Assembly (NCBI RefSeq): GCF_020404745.1
Contig: NZ_JAIZAP010000001.1
Coordinates: 310,001 to 374,000 of the forward strand
From: Aquibacillus saliphilus
GTDB lineage: Bacteria; Bacillota; Bacilli; Bacillales; Amphibacillaceae
Direction of reading: 5' to 3'
Length of the DNA stretch: 64,000 nt
The position numbers and the translations under genes were made by a program. Below, piece by piece: positions 1 to 8,668 of this stretch (position 1 is the first letter of the stretch; each line of letters opens with the position of its first letter). The notes beneath the pieces were generated by a model, which was given only the letters and a program-made list of their open reading frames with translations, did not search any database and was not told the origin of the DNA.

Positions 1-1491
1 ATCATTATTGTCATTATCCATGAAATCTAAATCATTTTTGTCAATTCTCATATGCTCTAACCAATTTTCATTTGAAGATAAAGTTTTTGATGCGCCTTTT
101 TTAAAGATAGCTTTTAGAACTAAATCTCGTACAGTTCGTGCATTTCCAAATGTATCGTCCACTCGTGATTTTTCAACTAAAGTTTCAAATTTAAGTAAGG
201 CTGCTTCAGTAAAGAAGTAATCATTACTTAAGGCAGTATTCTCAGCTATTTGTAATAGTTCAGCTATTTTAAAGTCAGGTAAAGATATATGGTTTTGCTC
301 TGGAAATCGGCTTCTAAGACCAGGATTAGACCAGAGGAACTGTCTCATTTCTTCAGGGTAGCCTGCTAATATTAAGGCAAAACGATTTGCATAGTCTTTA
401 TTAGTCATATTAGAAACAAGAGTGTCTATAACTGCTTGCCCATAGTCATTGCCACTCTGTCCTTCTCTTTTTAAGCTATAAGCTTCATCTATAAATAATA
501 TACCTCCAATTGAATCCCTAACAAAATTCAAAGTGTTTTCTTCACTTTGACCAACATAGGAGCCAACTAGATGAGAACGATTCACCTCAGTTACCTCACT
601 TGTCTCTAATAAACCCAACTCATAGTATATTGAGGCTAATAACCTTGCGATCGTTGTTTTACCGGTTCCTGGGTTCCCTGTGATAATCATATGAAGACCA
701 GGTTCGTCTACCATATGAAAGCCTAGGCTTTTTCTTTCTTGTTGATATTTCAAATAATGATAATACTGATGAATATAATTTTTTATCTCTTTTAAACCGA
801 TCATTTCATCAAGTTCATCTAAAGGGTCTTTTCTTAGTGATTTTTTAAAAATATCAGGAAACTGTTCATAAAAATCGGTTTTCAATAGAATGATTTTCTT
901 AACATGTTGATTGAGCTCTTGTACCTTAACATCTGATTTTCTGCTTTCAATTGAATTTATCACACTGTTTAGAGTATCGCTTAAGGATAACAATTCACCC
1001 TCTATACTTAAAAATATTTCGTTAAGCTTATTCTTGTTATCTGTTATTGTAGCTTTAGCATTTTTTATATGATCAATAAGTCTATCTACTTCATTCAATA
1101 ACTCTTTAGACTTCTTCAGTTTTGCTGGATCAAAATCAGTTTCTCTTATTGACCAATCGCCAAAATCACTTGATTCTAAATCAGAATAAAAGTTGAAATA
1201 TAATTTCAGGTTCTTAATCTCTAAAAGGACAGGCTGGGTTTTATTGATGCTTTCAGCTTCTTTTAATAGTAATTCTGTAATTTGATCGTCATCAAAATTC
1301 CTTTTCAACCTAAAAAAAGCAAGCATACAATATAAGTTAGCTAAACTTTCTTTAGAAATAGCTTGTTTTTGTTGGAATGAGAACCAATCCAACCTACGTA
1401 AAACCTCTACTTCATAAAGAGGCGGTTTATCACTAGTAGAAGTCCATTGATTTATGATTGCTTCTAATTCATTTATGTCGAAATCGTCCAT
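1..1491 (-). CDS. SpoVK/CbbX-type AAA ATPase, C-terminus beyond window
   Basis: The reading frame is open from an ATG at 1491, preceded by AAAGGAGAG, to the left edge of the window: 497 codons without a stop. Residues 1-220 are helical and charged with no domain I recognise. From about 225 an AAA+ module follows: GLKEIK, P-loop GNPGTGKTT at 272-280, Walker B in ILFIDEAYSL, then ILAGYP and GLRSRFP, as in SpoVK, CbbX and EccA ATPases. A second SpoVK-type gene lies at 22420-23340, and it lacks the long N-terminal region. The product is probably cytosolic and may act on a protein complex. A role in sporulation is suggested only by the family and by the SASP genes next to it. The function and the true C-terminus are unknown. 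Confidence 0.85.
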   Translation of the reverse strand, partial: MDDFDINELEAIINQWTSTSDKPPLYEVEVLRRLDWFSFQQKQAISKESLANLYCMLAFFRLKRNFDDDQITELLLKEAESINKTQPVLLEIKNLKLYFNFYSDLESSDFGDWSIRETDFDPAKLKKSKELLNEVDRLIDHIKNAKATITDNKNKLNEIFLSIEGELLSLSDTLNSVINSIESRKSDVKVQELNQHVKKIILLKTDFYEQFPDIFKKSLRKDPLDELDEMIGLKEIKNYIHQYYHYLKYQQERKSLGFHMVDEPGLHMIITGNPGTGKTTIARLLASIYYELGLLETSEVTEVNRSHLVGSYVGQSEENTLNFVRDSIGGILFIDEAYSLKREGQSGNDYGQAVIDTLVSNMTNKDYANRFALILAGYPEEMRQFLWSNPGLRSRFPEQNHISLPDFKIAELLQIAENTALSNDYFFTEAALLKFETLVEKSRVDDTFGNARTVRDLVLKAIFKKGASKTLSSNENWLEHMRIDKNDLDFMDNDNND

Positions 1492-1644
1492 AACTTGCCG
1501 CTCTCCTTTCTTCTTTTTACATTTTCATCCCAGTTTATCGGGTCCGTAAAATCAAAAAATAGCATAAAAGTTGAATTAGACATTTTACTTGAATGAAGTT
1601 TCACTATATCATACCGAGATGTGTAAGTTTAAACTATTGGCTCA

Positions 1645-1687
1645 TACTAAAAAGCCTTCTTAGTTCCACTAAGTAGGCTTTTTAGTA
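1645..1687. terminator. Hairpin terminator after tlp
   Basis: A near-perfect inverted repeat (TACTAAAAAGCCT and AGGCTTTTTAGTA arms) starts just past the tlp stop codon. It has T-rich arms on both strands. It probably ends the sspN-tlp transcript. Confidence 0.75.
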
Positions 1688-1924
1688 TTATTGTTTGGTT
1701 TGTTGATAATGATATTCATCTTTAATTTCTTCACGAAGACCATCTATAGATTCTTGTCTTCGTTTATTTTTTTCTTTAATAGTTTGTTTCTCTTGCTCTG
1801 AAGAAAACCCAATTGCTTCGTGAGCAGCTTCTATATTTTCAATCGTATCTTGAACAATATTTTGGAGTTTTTCAACATTATCTCCTCTATTATCTGGATT
1901 TGGCTTTGTGTTATCCTGGTTCAT
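1688..1924 (-). CDS. tlp: Small acid-soluble spore protein Tlp
   Basis: This 78-residue hydrophilic protein has the Tlp signature: PNPDNRGDNVEKLQ near the N-terminus, then TIENIEAAHE and KEKNKRRQESI. Length and layout agree with B. subtilis Tlp (about 83 residues). Tlp is a minor spore-core protein made in the forespore. The gene has an AGGAGG ribosome site and starts 11 bases after the sspN stop, so the two form an sspN-tlp operon as in Bacillus. Despite the historical name it has no thioredoxin active site. Forespore (SigG) control is known for the family. I did not identify a convincing promoter here. Confidence 0.93.
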   Translation of the reverse strand: MNQDNTKPNPDNRGDNVEKLQNIVQDTIENIEAAHEAIGFSSEQEKQTIKEKNKRRQESIDGLREEIKDEYHYQQTKQ

Positions 1925-1935
1925 ATGCCTTCCTC

Positions 1936-2079
1936 CTATTTACCTTTGGTTTTAATAACTTTAGGTTTTTCGTCCCCTTGCATTTGCATTTGTTTGCCCT
2001 TATTACCACCTGCTTCAAGTGGTTGTGTTCCAAGGTGACTTGGCCTAAAATGCTTGGAGTCTTTTTTAGGATTACCCAA
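1936..2079 (-). CDS. sspN: Small acid-soluble spore protein N, TTG start
   Basis: This 47-codon gene was found by hand translation. It begins [11 protein letters not shown] and continues with [19 protein letters not shown], which closely follows SspN (48 residues in B. subtilis). The start is TTG at 2079, preceded by AAAGGGATG at suitable spacing; there is no ATG or GTG that would preserve the conserved MGNPKK start. The codon just upstream of the frame leads to a stop, so the TTG is well supported. SspN is a minor forespore-specific protein of the spore core. It lies directly upstream of tlp, with which it is normally co-transcribed. Confidence 0.9.
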   Translation of the reverse strand: MGNPKKDSKHFRPSHLGTQPLEAGGNKGKQMQMQGDEKPKVIKTKGK

Positions 2080-2340
2080 TGCTTAACACATCCCTTTCAA
2101 ATGGAAGTCTAAGTTATCATTTGCATTTTTAGATCTACTTATACGTCAATATAAGAGAGTGAAATCCTGGTATATTTGTATAGATTTGGAAATAATCCTG
2201 GGAAATTTGTATTATTCACAAACAAGTTACTCACTGTTTCTTCCAATAAAACATACGTTGAAATTTATGCGTTAGTTAACAAAAATATTTTGGACTACTA
2301 TAAAAGCAATTTTATGTGTCCCTAGCTTTATTTATTTTTA
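2080..2340. other. Intergenic region with an imperfect direct repeat
   Basis: No gene was found here. Two 19-base copies (2163-2181 and 2194-2212), differing at two positions, are spaced 31 bases apart. The region must hold the promoter of sspN-tlp, but no site could be called firmly. Confidence 0.5.
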
Positions 2341-2481
2341 CTAAGCATTCCTTTTAAATGAATCATTTAACCTTTTCTCGATTTTTTCATCAATTTCATT
2401 CATTAAATGTCGATCTTTGAGAATTTGAGTTTTATTTTGTTGCACTAGTTCTTCAAAGTTTGGTTTTTTTCTTAATGAAAT
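2341..2481 (-). CDS. FbpB-family small basic protein, apparent ATT start
   Basis: This 46-residue ORF reads SLRKKPNFEELVQQNKTQIL and ends with a lysine/arginine-rich helix. The FEELV-x2-NK core is typical of the FbpB family of small basic proteins. In B. subtilis FbpB takes part, with the sRNA FsrA, in repressing iron-rich proteins such as aconitase when iron is scarce. The frame has no ATG, GTG or TTG near a Shine-Dalgarno site. The only codon at proper distance from AAGGAGAGGG is ATT at 2481. The gene lies between the citB-yneN group and sspN, so a link to aconitase control is tempting but is only inference. Confidence 0.75.
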   Translation of the reverse strand: MSLRKKPNFEELVQQNKTQILKDRHLMNEIDEKIEKRLNDSFKRNA

Positions 2482-2545
2482 GATAACCCTCTCCTTAAGT
2501 TTAGTATAGTTTAAGGATTACCATTATTCTGAAAAATATAAGTGG

Positions 2546-3145
2546 CTATTTAATTTTATTCATCATTTCAACCATATATTCAAATGTCATTGGGCCCATT
2601 AATTTTCCAGCCGCAATGGTGCCATCTGTTCCAATGAAGTAAGTTGTTGGGATAGTCAATACACTGTATTTGTCCTCTACAACAGATAAGTTGGGATCAA
2701 TTACAGTAGTAAAAGAAAAATTTCCTTGGTCTGTGTATTTTTCAACATCAGTTACGTTATTCTCTGTTTCTGTCGCATTAACGGCAATTATCTCAACTTC
2801 ATCCCCAAACTTCTTATAAAATTCATGCATATCAGGCATTTCTATTCGACAAGGGCCACACCACGTTGCCCAAAAATTCAAGAATACTTTTTTCCCCTTG
2901 TAGTCAGATAATGTTATTTTTTCTCCATCCAGAGTTTCTAATGTGAAATCAGGTGCTTTATCCCCCACTTTTAAACCTTCTTCAGTTTCAGGCGATAGAA
3001 TGGTTGTACCTTTCACAGATGAATCTCCCGATACATCAATTTCATTTGTAGAATTAGTCTTATTAGATTCCTGAGATGTACTATTAAATATAAATATACC
3101 GATTAATAGTATCAACAAGATTGTAGCTAAGATTTTTTTGAACAT
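2546..3145 (-). CDS. yneN: Thioredoxin-like ResA/TlpA-family protein, membrane anchored
   Basis: This 199-residue protein has an uncleaved-looking hydrophobic anchor at residues 4-22, a Ser/Thr/Asn-rich linker to about 55, and a redoxin domain. That domain contains KAPDFTL and the active site FWATWCGPC with cysteines at 96 and 99. The cis-proline motif is in LTIPTTYFI. Such proteins act on the outer face of the membrane in thiol exchange. It sits in the B. subtilis yneN position after citB, but is longer than YneN (about 170 residues). It could alternatively serve as a ResA-like partner of CcdA (10010-10714). The precise substrate cannot be read from the sequence. Confidence 0.85.
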   Translation of the reverse strand: MFKKILATILLILLIGIFIFNSTSQESNKTNSTNEIDVSGDSSVKGTTILSPETEEGLKVGDKAPDFTLETLDGEKITLSDYKGKKVFLNFWATWCGPCRIEMPDMHEFYKKFGDEVEIIAVNATETENNVTDVEKYTDQGNFSFTTVIDPNLSVVEDKYSVLTIPTTYFIGTDGTIAAGKLMGPMTFEYMVEMMNKIK

Positions 3146-3270
3146 ATGTGCACTTCCTTTATATATGTGTTGAACTACAGTAACATATTTATTATATGTA
3201 AATGGATAGAAAAACTGCCTTCTAAGTAATAATATTGTTTTTTTAAACTGAAGTAAAGAATATAAAACTC

Positions 3271-3309
3271 AAAAAAAGGGTAGCTTGTTTTAAACAAGCT
3301 ACCTTTTTT
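3271..3309 (-). terminator. Rho-independent terminator after citB
   Basis: GGTAGCTTG and CAAGCTACC arms with a run of T residues follow the aconitase stop codon on the minus strand. Confidence 0.9.
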
Positions 3310-3318
3310 CTAAATGAA

Positions 3319-6024
3319 TTATGCTTTTAATTTGTTGCGTAAAACCATTTGTAAAATTCCACCGTGACGGTAATAATCAACCTCTACATCACTATCAAAA
3401 CGTGCTAAAGCTTTGAATGTCTTTTTATTTCCTTCTTGATCTGTAGCAGTTACATTAACTAAATCATGTGGTTTAACAGATTCATCAATTTCAACGTTAA
3501 AAGTTTCTTTTCCTGTTAATCCAAGTGATTCAGCACTATCCCCACTATCAAATTGAAGTGGTAGAACACCCATCATAACTAAGTTAGAACGGTGTATTCT
3601 TTCATAGCTCTCTGCAATGACAGTTTTAATACCTAGTAGACTAGTACCCTTAGCAGCCCAGTCACGGGAACTACCCATACCGTAATCTTTACCAGCAATA
3701 ACAATTAGGCCTGTACCGTCTTCTTGGTACTTCATAGCAGCGTCGTATATTGGCATGATTTCTTCTGTAGGCCAATAAGTAGTGTATCCACCTTCTGTTC
3801 CAGGTGCTAGCAAGTTTTTAATACGAATATTTGCGAATGTTCCACGCATCATAACTTCATGGTTACCACGTCTAGAGCCATATGAATTAAAGTTACGCGG
3901 TGATACCTCTTTCTCTTGTAAGTACTTCCCTGCAGGCATGTCTTTCGCAATAGCACCTGCTGGTGAAATGTGATCAGTTGTAACTGAATCTCCAAATTTA
4001 CCTACAGCCCGAAGTCCAGGAAGTGCTACAACTTTGCCTGCCTCTTTAGATAAGCCTTCAAAGAATGGAGGATTTTGTATATAAGTTGATTCGTTATCCC
4101 ATTCATATAAAGGTTCATCTGTAGTTTCGATTGCATTCCACTTTTCATTGGAATCGAAAACTTCTTCGTATTCTTTACGGAAGATTTCAGGTGTAACAAC
4201 TTTTGCAACCTCAGTTTTAATTTCTTCCATTGTTGGCCAAATATCTTTGAAATAAACAGGTTTACCATCGTGGTCTTCACCAATTGGTTCCCCTTGTAGG
4301 TCTACATCTACAGTACCAGCAAGTGCATATGCTACAACTAGTGGTGGTGATGCAAGATAATTTGCTTTAACTAATGGATGTATCCTACCTTCAAAGTTAC
4401 GGTTACCTGATAGTACAGAAGAAACGGTTAAGTCATTCTTTGCGATTGCCTCTTCGATTTCTTCAGATAATGGGCCAGAGTTACCGATACATGTCGTACA
4501 ACCATAACCAACAAGGTTAAATCCAAGTTTATTTAAGTGTGTCATTAATCCAGCGTCTTCAAGATATCTTGTAACAACTTTTGAACCTGGAGCTAAAGAA
4601 GTTTTTACAAAGGCAGGAACTTCTAATCCCTTTTCCACTGCTTTTTTAGCTAGTAGACCAGCCCCTAGCATAACATATGGATTAGATGTATTCGTACATG
4701 AAGTAATTGCTGCAATTGCAAGTGAACCTGTTTTCATAACAGACGATTTACCACTTGGGTGATCAATTTTCACTTCTTTTTCAAATTCTTTTTTATCAAG
4801 TCCAAATCCTTGATGACCAGCGGGTGCAGTAATAGCTTTATTGAATTCCGTTTTCATCATTGAAAGAGGAATTAAATCCTGTGGACGCTTAGGGCCTGAT
4901 AAGTTTGGTTCTAAATCGGATAAATCAATTTCGACCAACTCTGTAAAATCAGGATCTTCTTGGTCAGGTGAATACCAAAGATTGTTCTCTTTACAGTACT
5001 TTTCAACTAAAGAGATTTGCTCTTCACTTCGACCAGTTAAACGTAAATAATTAATTGATTCTTGATCAACAGGGAAGAAACCACATGTCGCACCATATTC
5101 AGGAGCCATGTTAGAAATAGTACCACGATCAGCTAAAGGCATATCCTGTAGTCCTGGTCCAAAGTACTCAACAAATTTACCTACGACTTTCTTTTCGCGC
5201 AATACCTGTGTAACTTTTAAAGCTAAGTCTGTAGCGGTAGTTCCCTGTGGATAACTTCCAATAAATTTAACACCGATTACTTCAGGAGCAGGAAGATACG
5301 ATGGTTGACCTAGCATTCCAGCTTCAGCCTCGATACCACCAACACCCCAGCCTAAAACACCTAGACCATTAATCATTGTTGTATGTGAATCTGTACCTAC
5401 TAATGTATCTGGAAAGGCATCATATTCACCATTATCATTTTCGATTCCATGTACAACATTTGCAAGATATTCTAAGTTTACCTGGTGGACAATTCCTGTT
5501 GCAGGCGGAACCGCACGGTAGTTGTCAAATGCTTTTTGAGCCCAGTGTAAAAATTCATAACGTTCTGCATTTCGTTCAAATTCCAATCCCATATTAAAGT
5601 TAAGTGCGTCTGCACTTCCATACCGGTCAACCTGAACGGAGTGATCAATTACTAAATCAACTGGTACTTCTGGATTGATTTTGTCAGGTGAACCACCCAA
5701 GTCAACCATTGCTTTTCTAAGTGAAGCAAGATCAACAACTGCCGGTACACCAGTAAAATCCTGTAAGATAACTCGAGAAGGTTTAAAAGGAACATCTTTT
5801 CCTACTACTTCGCCCCATTTTGCAAGGCCTTTTACATGTTCATCTTTTATAACATGGCCATCATATTGGCGCAATAAAGACTCAAGTAAGACTCGAATAG
5901 AAAACGGTAAACGAGATATTTTTCCTAATCCTGCATCTTCTAATGCTTTTAATTGATAATAATTGTACTTTTTGCCATTCAATTCAAATTGTTTGTGTGC
6001 ATTGAATGCATCATTTGTTGTCAT
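3319..6024 (-). CDS. citB: Aconitate hydratase (aconitase A)
   Basis: This 901-residue protein is a full-length aconitase A/IRP1-type enzyme that isomerises citrate to isocitrate in the TCA cycle. The [4Fe-4S] ligand motifs are visible: [10 protein letters not shown] and [12 protein letters not shown]. The swivel-domain motif [14 protein letters not shown] near the C-terminus carries the substrate-binding serine and arginine. The early [19 protein letters not shown] segment is also typical. Start is ATG at 6024 behind AAGGGGGAA. It is monocistronic, with its own terminator. In Bacillus it is controlled by CcpC and CodY, and the protein can bind RNA when iron is low. No operator was identified here. 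Confidence 0.98.
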   Translation of the reverse strand: MTTNDAFNAHKQFELNGKKYNYYQLKALEDAGLGKISRLPFSIRVLLESLLRQYDGHVIKDEHVKGLAKWGEVVGKDVPFKPSRVILQDFTGVPAVVDLASLRKAMVDLGGSPDKINPEVPVDLVIDHSVQVDRYGSADALNFNMGLEFERNAERYEFLHWAQKAFDNYRAVPPATGIVHQVNLEYLANVVHGIENDNGEYDAFPDTLVGTDSHTTMINGLGVLGWGVGGIEAEAGMLGQPSYLPAPEVIGVKFIGSYPQGTTATDLALKVTQVLREKKVVGKFVEYFGPGLQDMPLADRGTISNMAPEYGATCGFFPVDQESINYLRLTGRSEEQISLVEKYCKENNLWYSPDQEDPDFTELVEIDLSDLEPNLSGPKRPQDLIPLSMMKTEFNKAITAPAGHQGFGLDKKEFEKEVKIDHPSGKSSVMKTGSLAIAAITSCTNTSNPYVMLGAGLLAKKAVEKGLEVPAFVKTSLAPGSKVVTRYLEDAGLMTHLNKLGFNLVGYGCTTCIGNSGPLSEEIEEAIAKNDLTVSSVLSGNRNFEGRIHPLVKANYLASPPLVVAYALAGTVDVDLQGEPIGEDHDGKPVYFKDIWPTMEEIKTEVAKVVTPEIFRKEYEEVFDSNEKWNAIETTDEPLYEWDNESTYIQNPPFFEGLSKEAGKVVALPGLRAVGKFGDSVTTDHISPAGAIAKDMPAGKYLQEKEVSPRNFNSYGSRRGNHEVMMRGTFANIRIKNLLAPGTEGGYTTYWPTEEIMPIYDAAMKYQEDGTGLIVIAGKDYGMGSSRDWAAKGTSLLGIKTVIAESYERIHRSNLVMMGVLPLQFDSGDSAESLGLTGKETFNVEIDESVKPHDLVNVTATDQEGNKKTFKALARFDSDVEVDYYRHGGILQMVLRNKLKA

Positions 6025-6161
6025 ATAAACGTTCCCCCTTATAAATTTCGAAGTGCTTTTCCTGTATCTCCATTCCCAGTTTAAAGCTTTACATATGGAC
6101 TCTCACCCTATATATTTTAAATGAAATCGGTTTATAAGTAAAATGATTAGACATAATTTTC

Positions 6162-6190
6162 ATAAAAAACCCTTTATTTAAAAAGGGCTT
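6162..6190 (-). terminator. Hairpin with T-tract after pseudogene
   Basis: The minus strand reads CCCTTTTTAAATAAAGGG followed by six T residues. It ends the remnant gene upstream of citB. Confidence 0.65.
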
Positions 6191-6197
6191 ATACATA

Positions 6198-6456
6198 TTA
6201 TCTCACTTCAATTATTTCGTGCTTAATCTTTTCGAGAGTTTCTTTATAATTATTTAGTCGATTTGACTGGTATTCACTTGCTACTGCCAATTCTTTTTTG
6301 ACTTGTTAATATGTTTCATTTATTTCATTAGTTAAGTGGGATAGTTCAATACCATAATCGGCTTTACTAATTGAATTCAACAAAGAATTATGTTATTAGC
6401 TTGTTTTAAAGATTGAAATACCTGCTGCTTATTTTTGTACGAGGACAAAGGCTCAT
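6198..6456 (-). pseudogene. Frameshifted remnant of an ~85-residue protein
   Basis: Starting from an ATG at 6456, the coding sense moves between frames. One segment reads SSYKNKQQVFQSLKQANN, then a frame change gives SISKADYGIELSHLTNEIN, then an in-frame TAA, and then VKKELAVASEYQSNRLNNY to a stop at 6198. At least two frame changes and one stop codon break what looks like a single helical protein of about 85 residues. I do not recognise the family. It lies in the interval where B. subtilis carries sspO next to sspP, but it does not resemble SspO. A short coiled-coil protein that is still partly expressed is possible but unlikely. Confidence 0.65.
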
Positions 6457-6496
6457 TCCTTCCTAACAATAGTTTACTGTTAGTCGGGATCAATAC

Positions 6497-6526
6497 TGTA
6501 TAAAAGAGAAGCTTGAACAAATAATA
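6497..6526 (+). promoter_or_regulatory. Probable SigG-type promoter of sspP
   Basis: TGTATA (6497-6502) and CAAATAATA (6518-6526) lie about 18 bases upstream of the sspP ribosome site and resemble SigG/SigF -35 and -10 elements. The assignment rests on pattern and on the nature of the downstream gene. Confidence 0.5.
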
Positions 6527-6543
6527 AAATTATAGGAGGGATA

Positions 6544-6666
6544 ATGATGTCAGACAATAAGCAGAGTAAGAAAAGTAAACAACCAAACGAACCTATGAGT
6601 GGTTCTAAAAAGGTTAAAAATCATAACCATAGTAGACAGAAAAAGGGTGCGTCTCACGATATGTAA
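6544..6666 (+). CDS. sspP: Small acid-soluble spore protein P
   Basis: This 40-residue ORF ends with GSKKVKNHNHSRQK and ASHDM, the conserved C-terminal half of SspP (formerly CotL), including the typical SHDM end. It is a few residues shorter than the B. subtilis protein at the variable N-terminus. The ribosome site TAGGAGGG precedes two successive ATG codons; 6547 would serve equally well. It is a minor DNA-independent spore-core protein made in the forespore. In B. subtilis it follows sspO in one operon, but sspO is not found here and sspP appears to stand alone, with a SigG-like promoter and a terminator. Confidence 0.9.
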   Translation: MMSDNKQSKKSKQPNEPMSGSKKVKNHNHSRQKKGASHDM

Positions 6667-6671
6667 TAACT

Positions 6672-6706
6672 TAAAAAAGTACTTCCTATCACTTGGAAGT
6701 ACTTTT
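6672..6706. terminator. Bidirectional terminator between sspP and the kinase gene
   Basis: AAAAGTACTTCC and GGAAGTACTTTT arms with A/T tracts on both sides serve the convergent sspP and histidine kinase genes. Confidence 0.85.
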
Positions 6707-6713
6707 CACAGGA

Positions 6714-7838
6714 CTATTTATCAAGAGGTAAACATACACGGAATGTGCTTCCTTTTTTATCATTCTGAGAAATTTCAATTTTGCCATCATGATTCTCTAC
6801 AATTTTTTCGGAAATCATCAATCCTAAACCAGTACCCTCTTTTTTTGTAGTAAAGAAAGGTTCTTTTAGTTTATGTAATATATCATCTGGAATACCCGGG
6901 CCTTCATCTATGATTGATATCAGACATTCATCGCTATTGGATTCGACAATGACATCGATGTCTCCACCATCTGTCATCTCTTCAATGGCATTTTTTAGTA
7001 AATTTATTAGTACTTGTTTTATTTGTGTTTTATCACATGAAATTGACATATTTTCTTTAATTTCTAAAGTAATCTTCACATTATGCAGATTCGCCTGTGA
7101 AGTTAACAAAGTAATTACGTCACCTATTAATTCTGAAATTGATTCAAACTTTCTATTATCGGTCATAGGTTTTGATATGAAAAGTAATTCTGAAGTAATG
7201 GAATTAATTTTATCGATTTCATCGATCATAATTTTGTAATACTCATCTTTTCTTTCAATACCAGCTTGCAACAATTGAACAAATCCTTTTAAAGAAGTTA
7301 ATGGATTTCTAATTTCATGGGCAACACCAGCTGCTAATTGACCAGCAACAGACATTTTTTCGGAGCGAATTAACATCTCCTCCGCTTCTCTCTTGTCCGT
7401 AACATCCCTTGCTAATGCAATAATCTGTGGCTGTCCACGTTCATCATTAAGTTTTGCAATCATTGCCTCTACCCATGTATATTTTCCATCTTTACCACAA
7501 ACACTTAAGGTAAATTTTCTGGATTTATTACTTCCTTGGAAAATATTAACTAGATGATTCTTATCATTACGAAGGATGTAGTCGGTAGCTTGTTTACCGA
7601 TAATTTCTGCAGGATAATAACCCAATATTTTTTTAACTGTTTTTGAAATATAGATAACTATTCCTGAGAGATTAGTTACTACGATTAAATCAGATCCATT
7701 TTCTTCTATCCAATTTAACAAATGCGTCGGAAATGCTGACAGTGTTAAATGATTCGTCTGTTGTTCCAATGAGACATACGAGTTTATATCCTTGATTTGT
7801 TCTCCCCTATCCTCTGGATCATTAAATTGAGAAATCAA
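6714..7838 (-). CDS. PAS-domain sensor histidine kinase, sporulation-kinase type
   Basis: This 374-residue soluble kinase has one PAS domain (about 41-145, ending in ALARDVTDKREAEE) and a HisKA domain with phospho-acceptor His174 in GVAHEIRNPLTSLKGF. The ATPase domain has NLLKNAIEE (N box), DEGPGIP (G1) and GTGLGLMI (G2). There is no membrane segment. No response regulator is adjacent. Orphan kinases of this architecture in Bacillaceae (KinA, KinE and relatives) feed the Spo0F phosphorelay, and the SASP neighbours fit that. The start is TTG at 7838 behind AGGGGGGG. The signal sensed and the exact Kin orthologue cannot be told from sequence. Confidence 0.88.
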   Translation of the reverse strand: MISQFNDPEDRGEQIKDINSYVSLEQQTNHLTLSAFPTHLLNWIEENGSDLIVVTNLSGIVIYISKTVKKILGYYPAEIIGKQATDYILRNDKNHLVNIFQGSNKSRKFTLSVCGKDGKYTWVEAMIAKLNDERGQPQIIALARDVTDKREAEEMLIRSEKMSVAGQLAAGVAHEIRNPLTSLKGFVQLLQAGIERKDEYYKIMIDEIDKINSITSELLFISKPMTDNRKFESISELIGDVITLLTSQANLHNVKITLEIKENMSISCDKTQIKQVLINLLKNAIEEMTDGGDIDVIVESNSDECLISIIDEGPGIPDDILHKLKEPFFTTKKEGTGLGLMISEKIVENHDGKIEISQNDKKGSTFRVCLPLDK

Positions 7839-8124
7839 TCTAAACCCCCCCTATGCTTTTTCCGACAAGTATGTTTATCAATTTCTTGTAATTTAATTTT
7901 CTTCCTTTTATAATATTTATGTTAATGAACTGCACAGAAAATAATATAAATTTTATTTTTTCAGAATTGTTTTTGTGTAAACTATAGTAAAATGTGGAGA
8001 AAGTATGAAAATCTAGTAATTATTAGTTATGTTACTATAAATACCACAAAAATAAAACTTTTGTATCATTTTTATCGCAGAAATAATAATTATTAATACA
8101 TTTTAGACAGAAATAGGTGGTATT
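7839..8124. other. AT-rich divergent intergenic region
   Basis: This region separates the divergently transcribed kinase and yneK genes and must hold both promoters. It is very AT-rich, with no ORF, repeat or clear consensus promoter that I could assign. Confidence 0.5.
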
Positions 8125-8574
8125 ATGACAACCGGATTTGCAATATTTATTATCACTTGGACATTTATTCTTGTTGGTTTGTTAGCAATAGGTGGTTTTT
8201 TTATGTTTCGAAAATTTTTGAAAAAGTTACCTAAAGAGGACGGGAAATCAACCCTTGATTGGGAAGAATATTATGTTGAAGAAACTAAATCTATGTGGAA
8301 AGACAGTGAAAAAAAACTGTTAGAAGAGTTAGTATCACCAGTACCAGAAATTTTTAGAGATGTTGCAAGACAAAAAATTGCTGGTAAAATTGGTGAAATT
8401 GCCTTGAATAAGAAAAGGAAAATAATTACCCGCGATATACTAATTGAAGGATATATTATTGCAACACCAAAGAGAGATCACAAATTTTTGCTCAAAAAAT
8501 TGGATGAAAAAAACATTGATGTTACTCCTTATTCAGAGCTATTTCAACTTAGTGATTCAAAACAGAACTCTTAG
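8125..8574 (+). CDS. yneK: YneK-like DUF2621 membrane protein
   Basis: This 149-residue protein has an N-terminal membrane segment (residues 5-28) followed by a charged cytoplasmic domain with LDWEEYYVEETKSMW and an EIALNKKRKIITRDILIEGYI core. This matches YneK/DUF2621 in length and order, and the gene occupies the yneK position beside ccdC. Start ATG at 8125 follows a GGTGG ribosome site. It is one of very few plus-strand genes here and converges on ccdC. Its function is unknown in the family; the end of the domain resembles proteins with protochlorophyllide-reductase-like C-termini, which does not define an activity. Confidence 0.85.
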   Translation: MTTGFAIFIITWTFILVGLLAIGGFFMFRKFLKKLPKEDGKSTLDWEEYYVEETKSMWKDSEKKLLEELVSPVPEIFRDVARQKIAGKIGEIALNKKRKIITRDILIEGYIIATPKRDHKFLLKKLDEKNIDVTPYSELFQLSDSKQNS

Positions 8575-8621
8575 ATGTTGCGGTTGATTGTCGAATAAAA
8601 ATTCAGTATTCTAAATTAACT

Positions 8622-8668
8622 TAAAATCCTTGATAGAGATCATCCTTCTTCTATCAAGGATTTTTTTA
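8622..8668. terminator. Bidirectional terminator between yneK and ccdC
   Basis: A 13-bp stem (AATCCTTGATAGA / TCTATCAAGGATT) is followed by T7 on the plus strand and T-rich sequence on the minus strand. The last codons of ccdC lie inside the hairpin. Confidence 0.88.

Noticed and set aside
8-220. Plus-strand ORF at the left edge
   Set aside because: It is antisense to the continuous AAA ATPase frame, has no ribosome site and a protein composition typical of shadow frames.
1813-2112. Plus-strand ORFs of 72-99 codons across tlp/sspN
   Set aside because: They overlap the well-supported tlp and sspN genes on the opposite strand and have no family-like sequence.
5246-5254. Perfect DnaA box inside citB
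   Set aside because: It lies in conserved coding sequence and lacks the flanking blocks shared by the two intergenic copies; chance is the simplest explanation.
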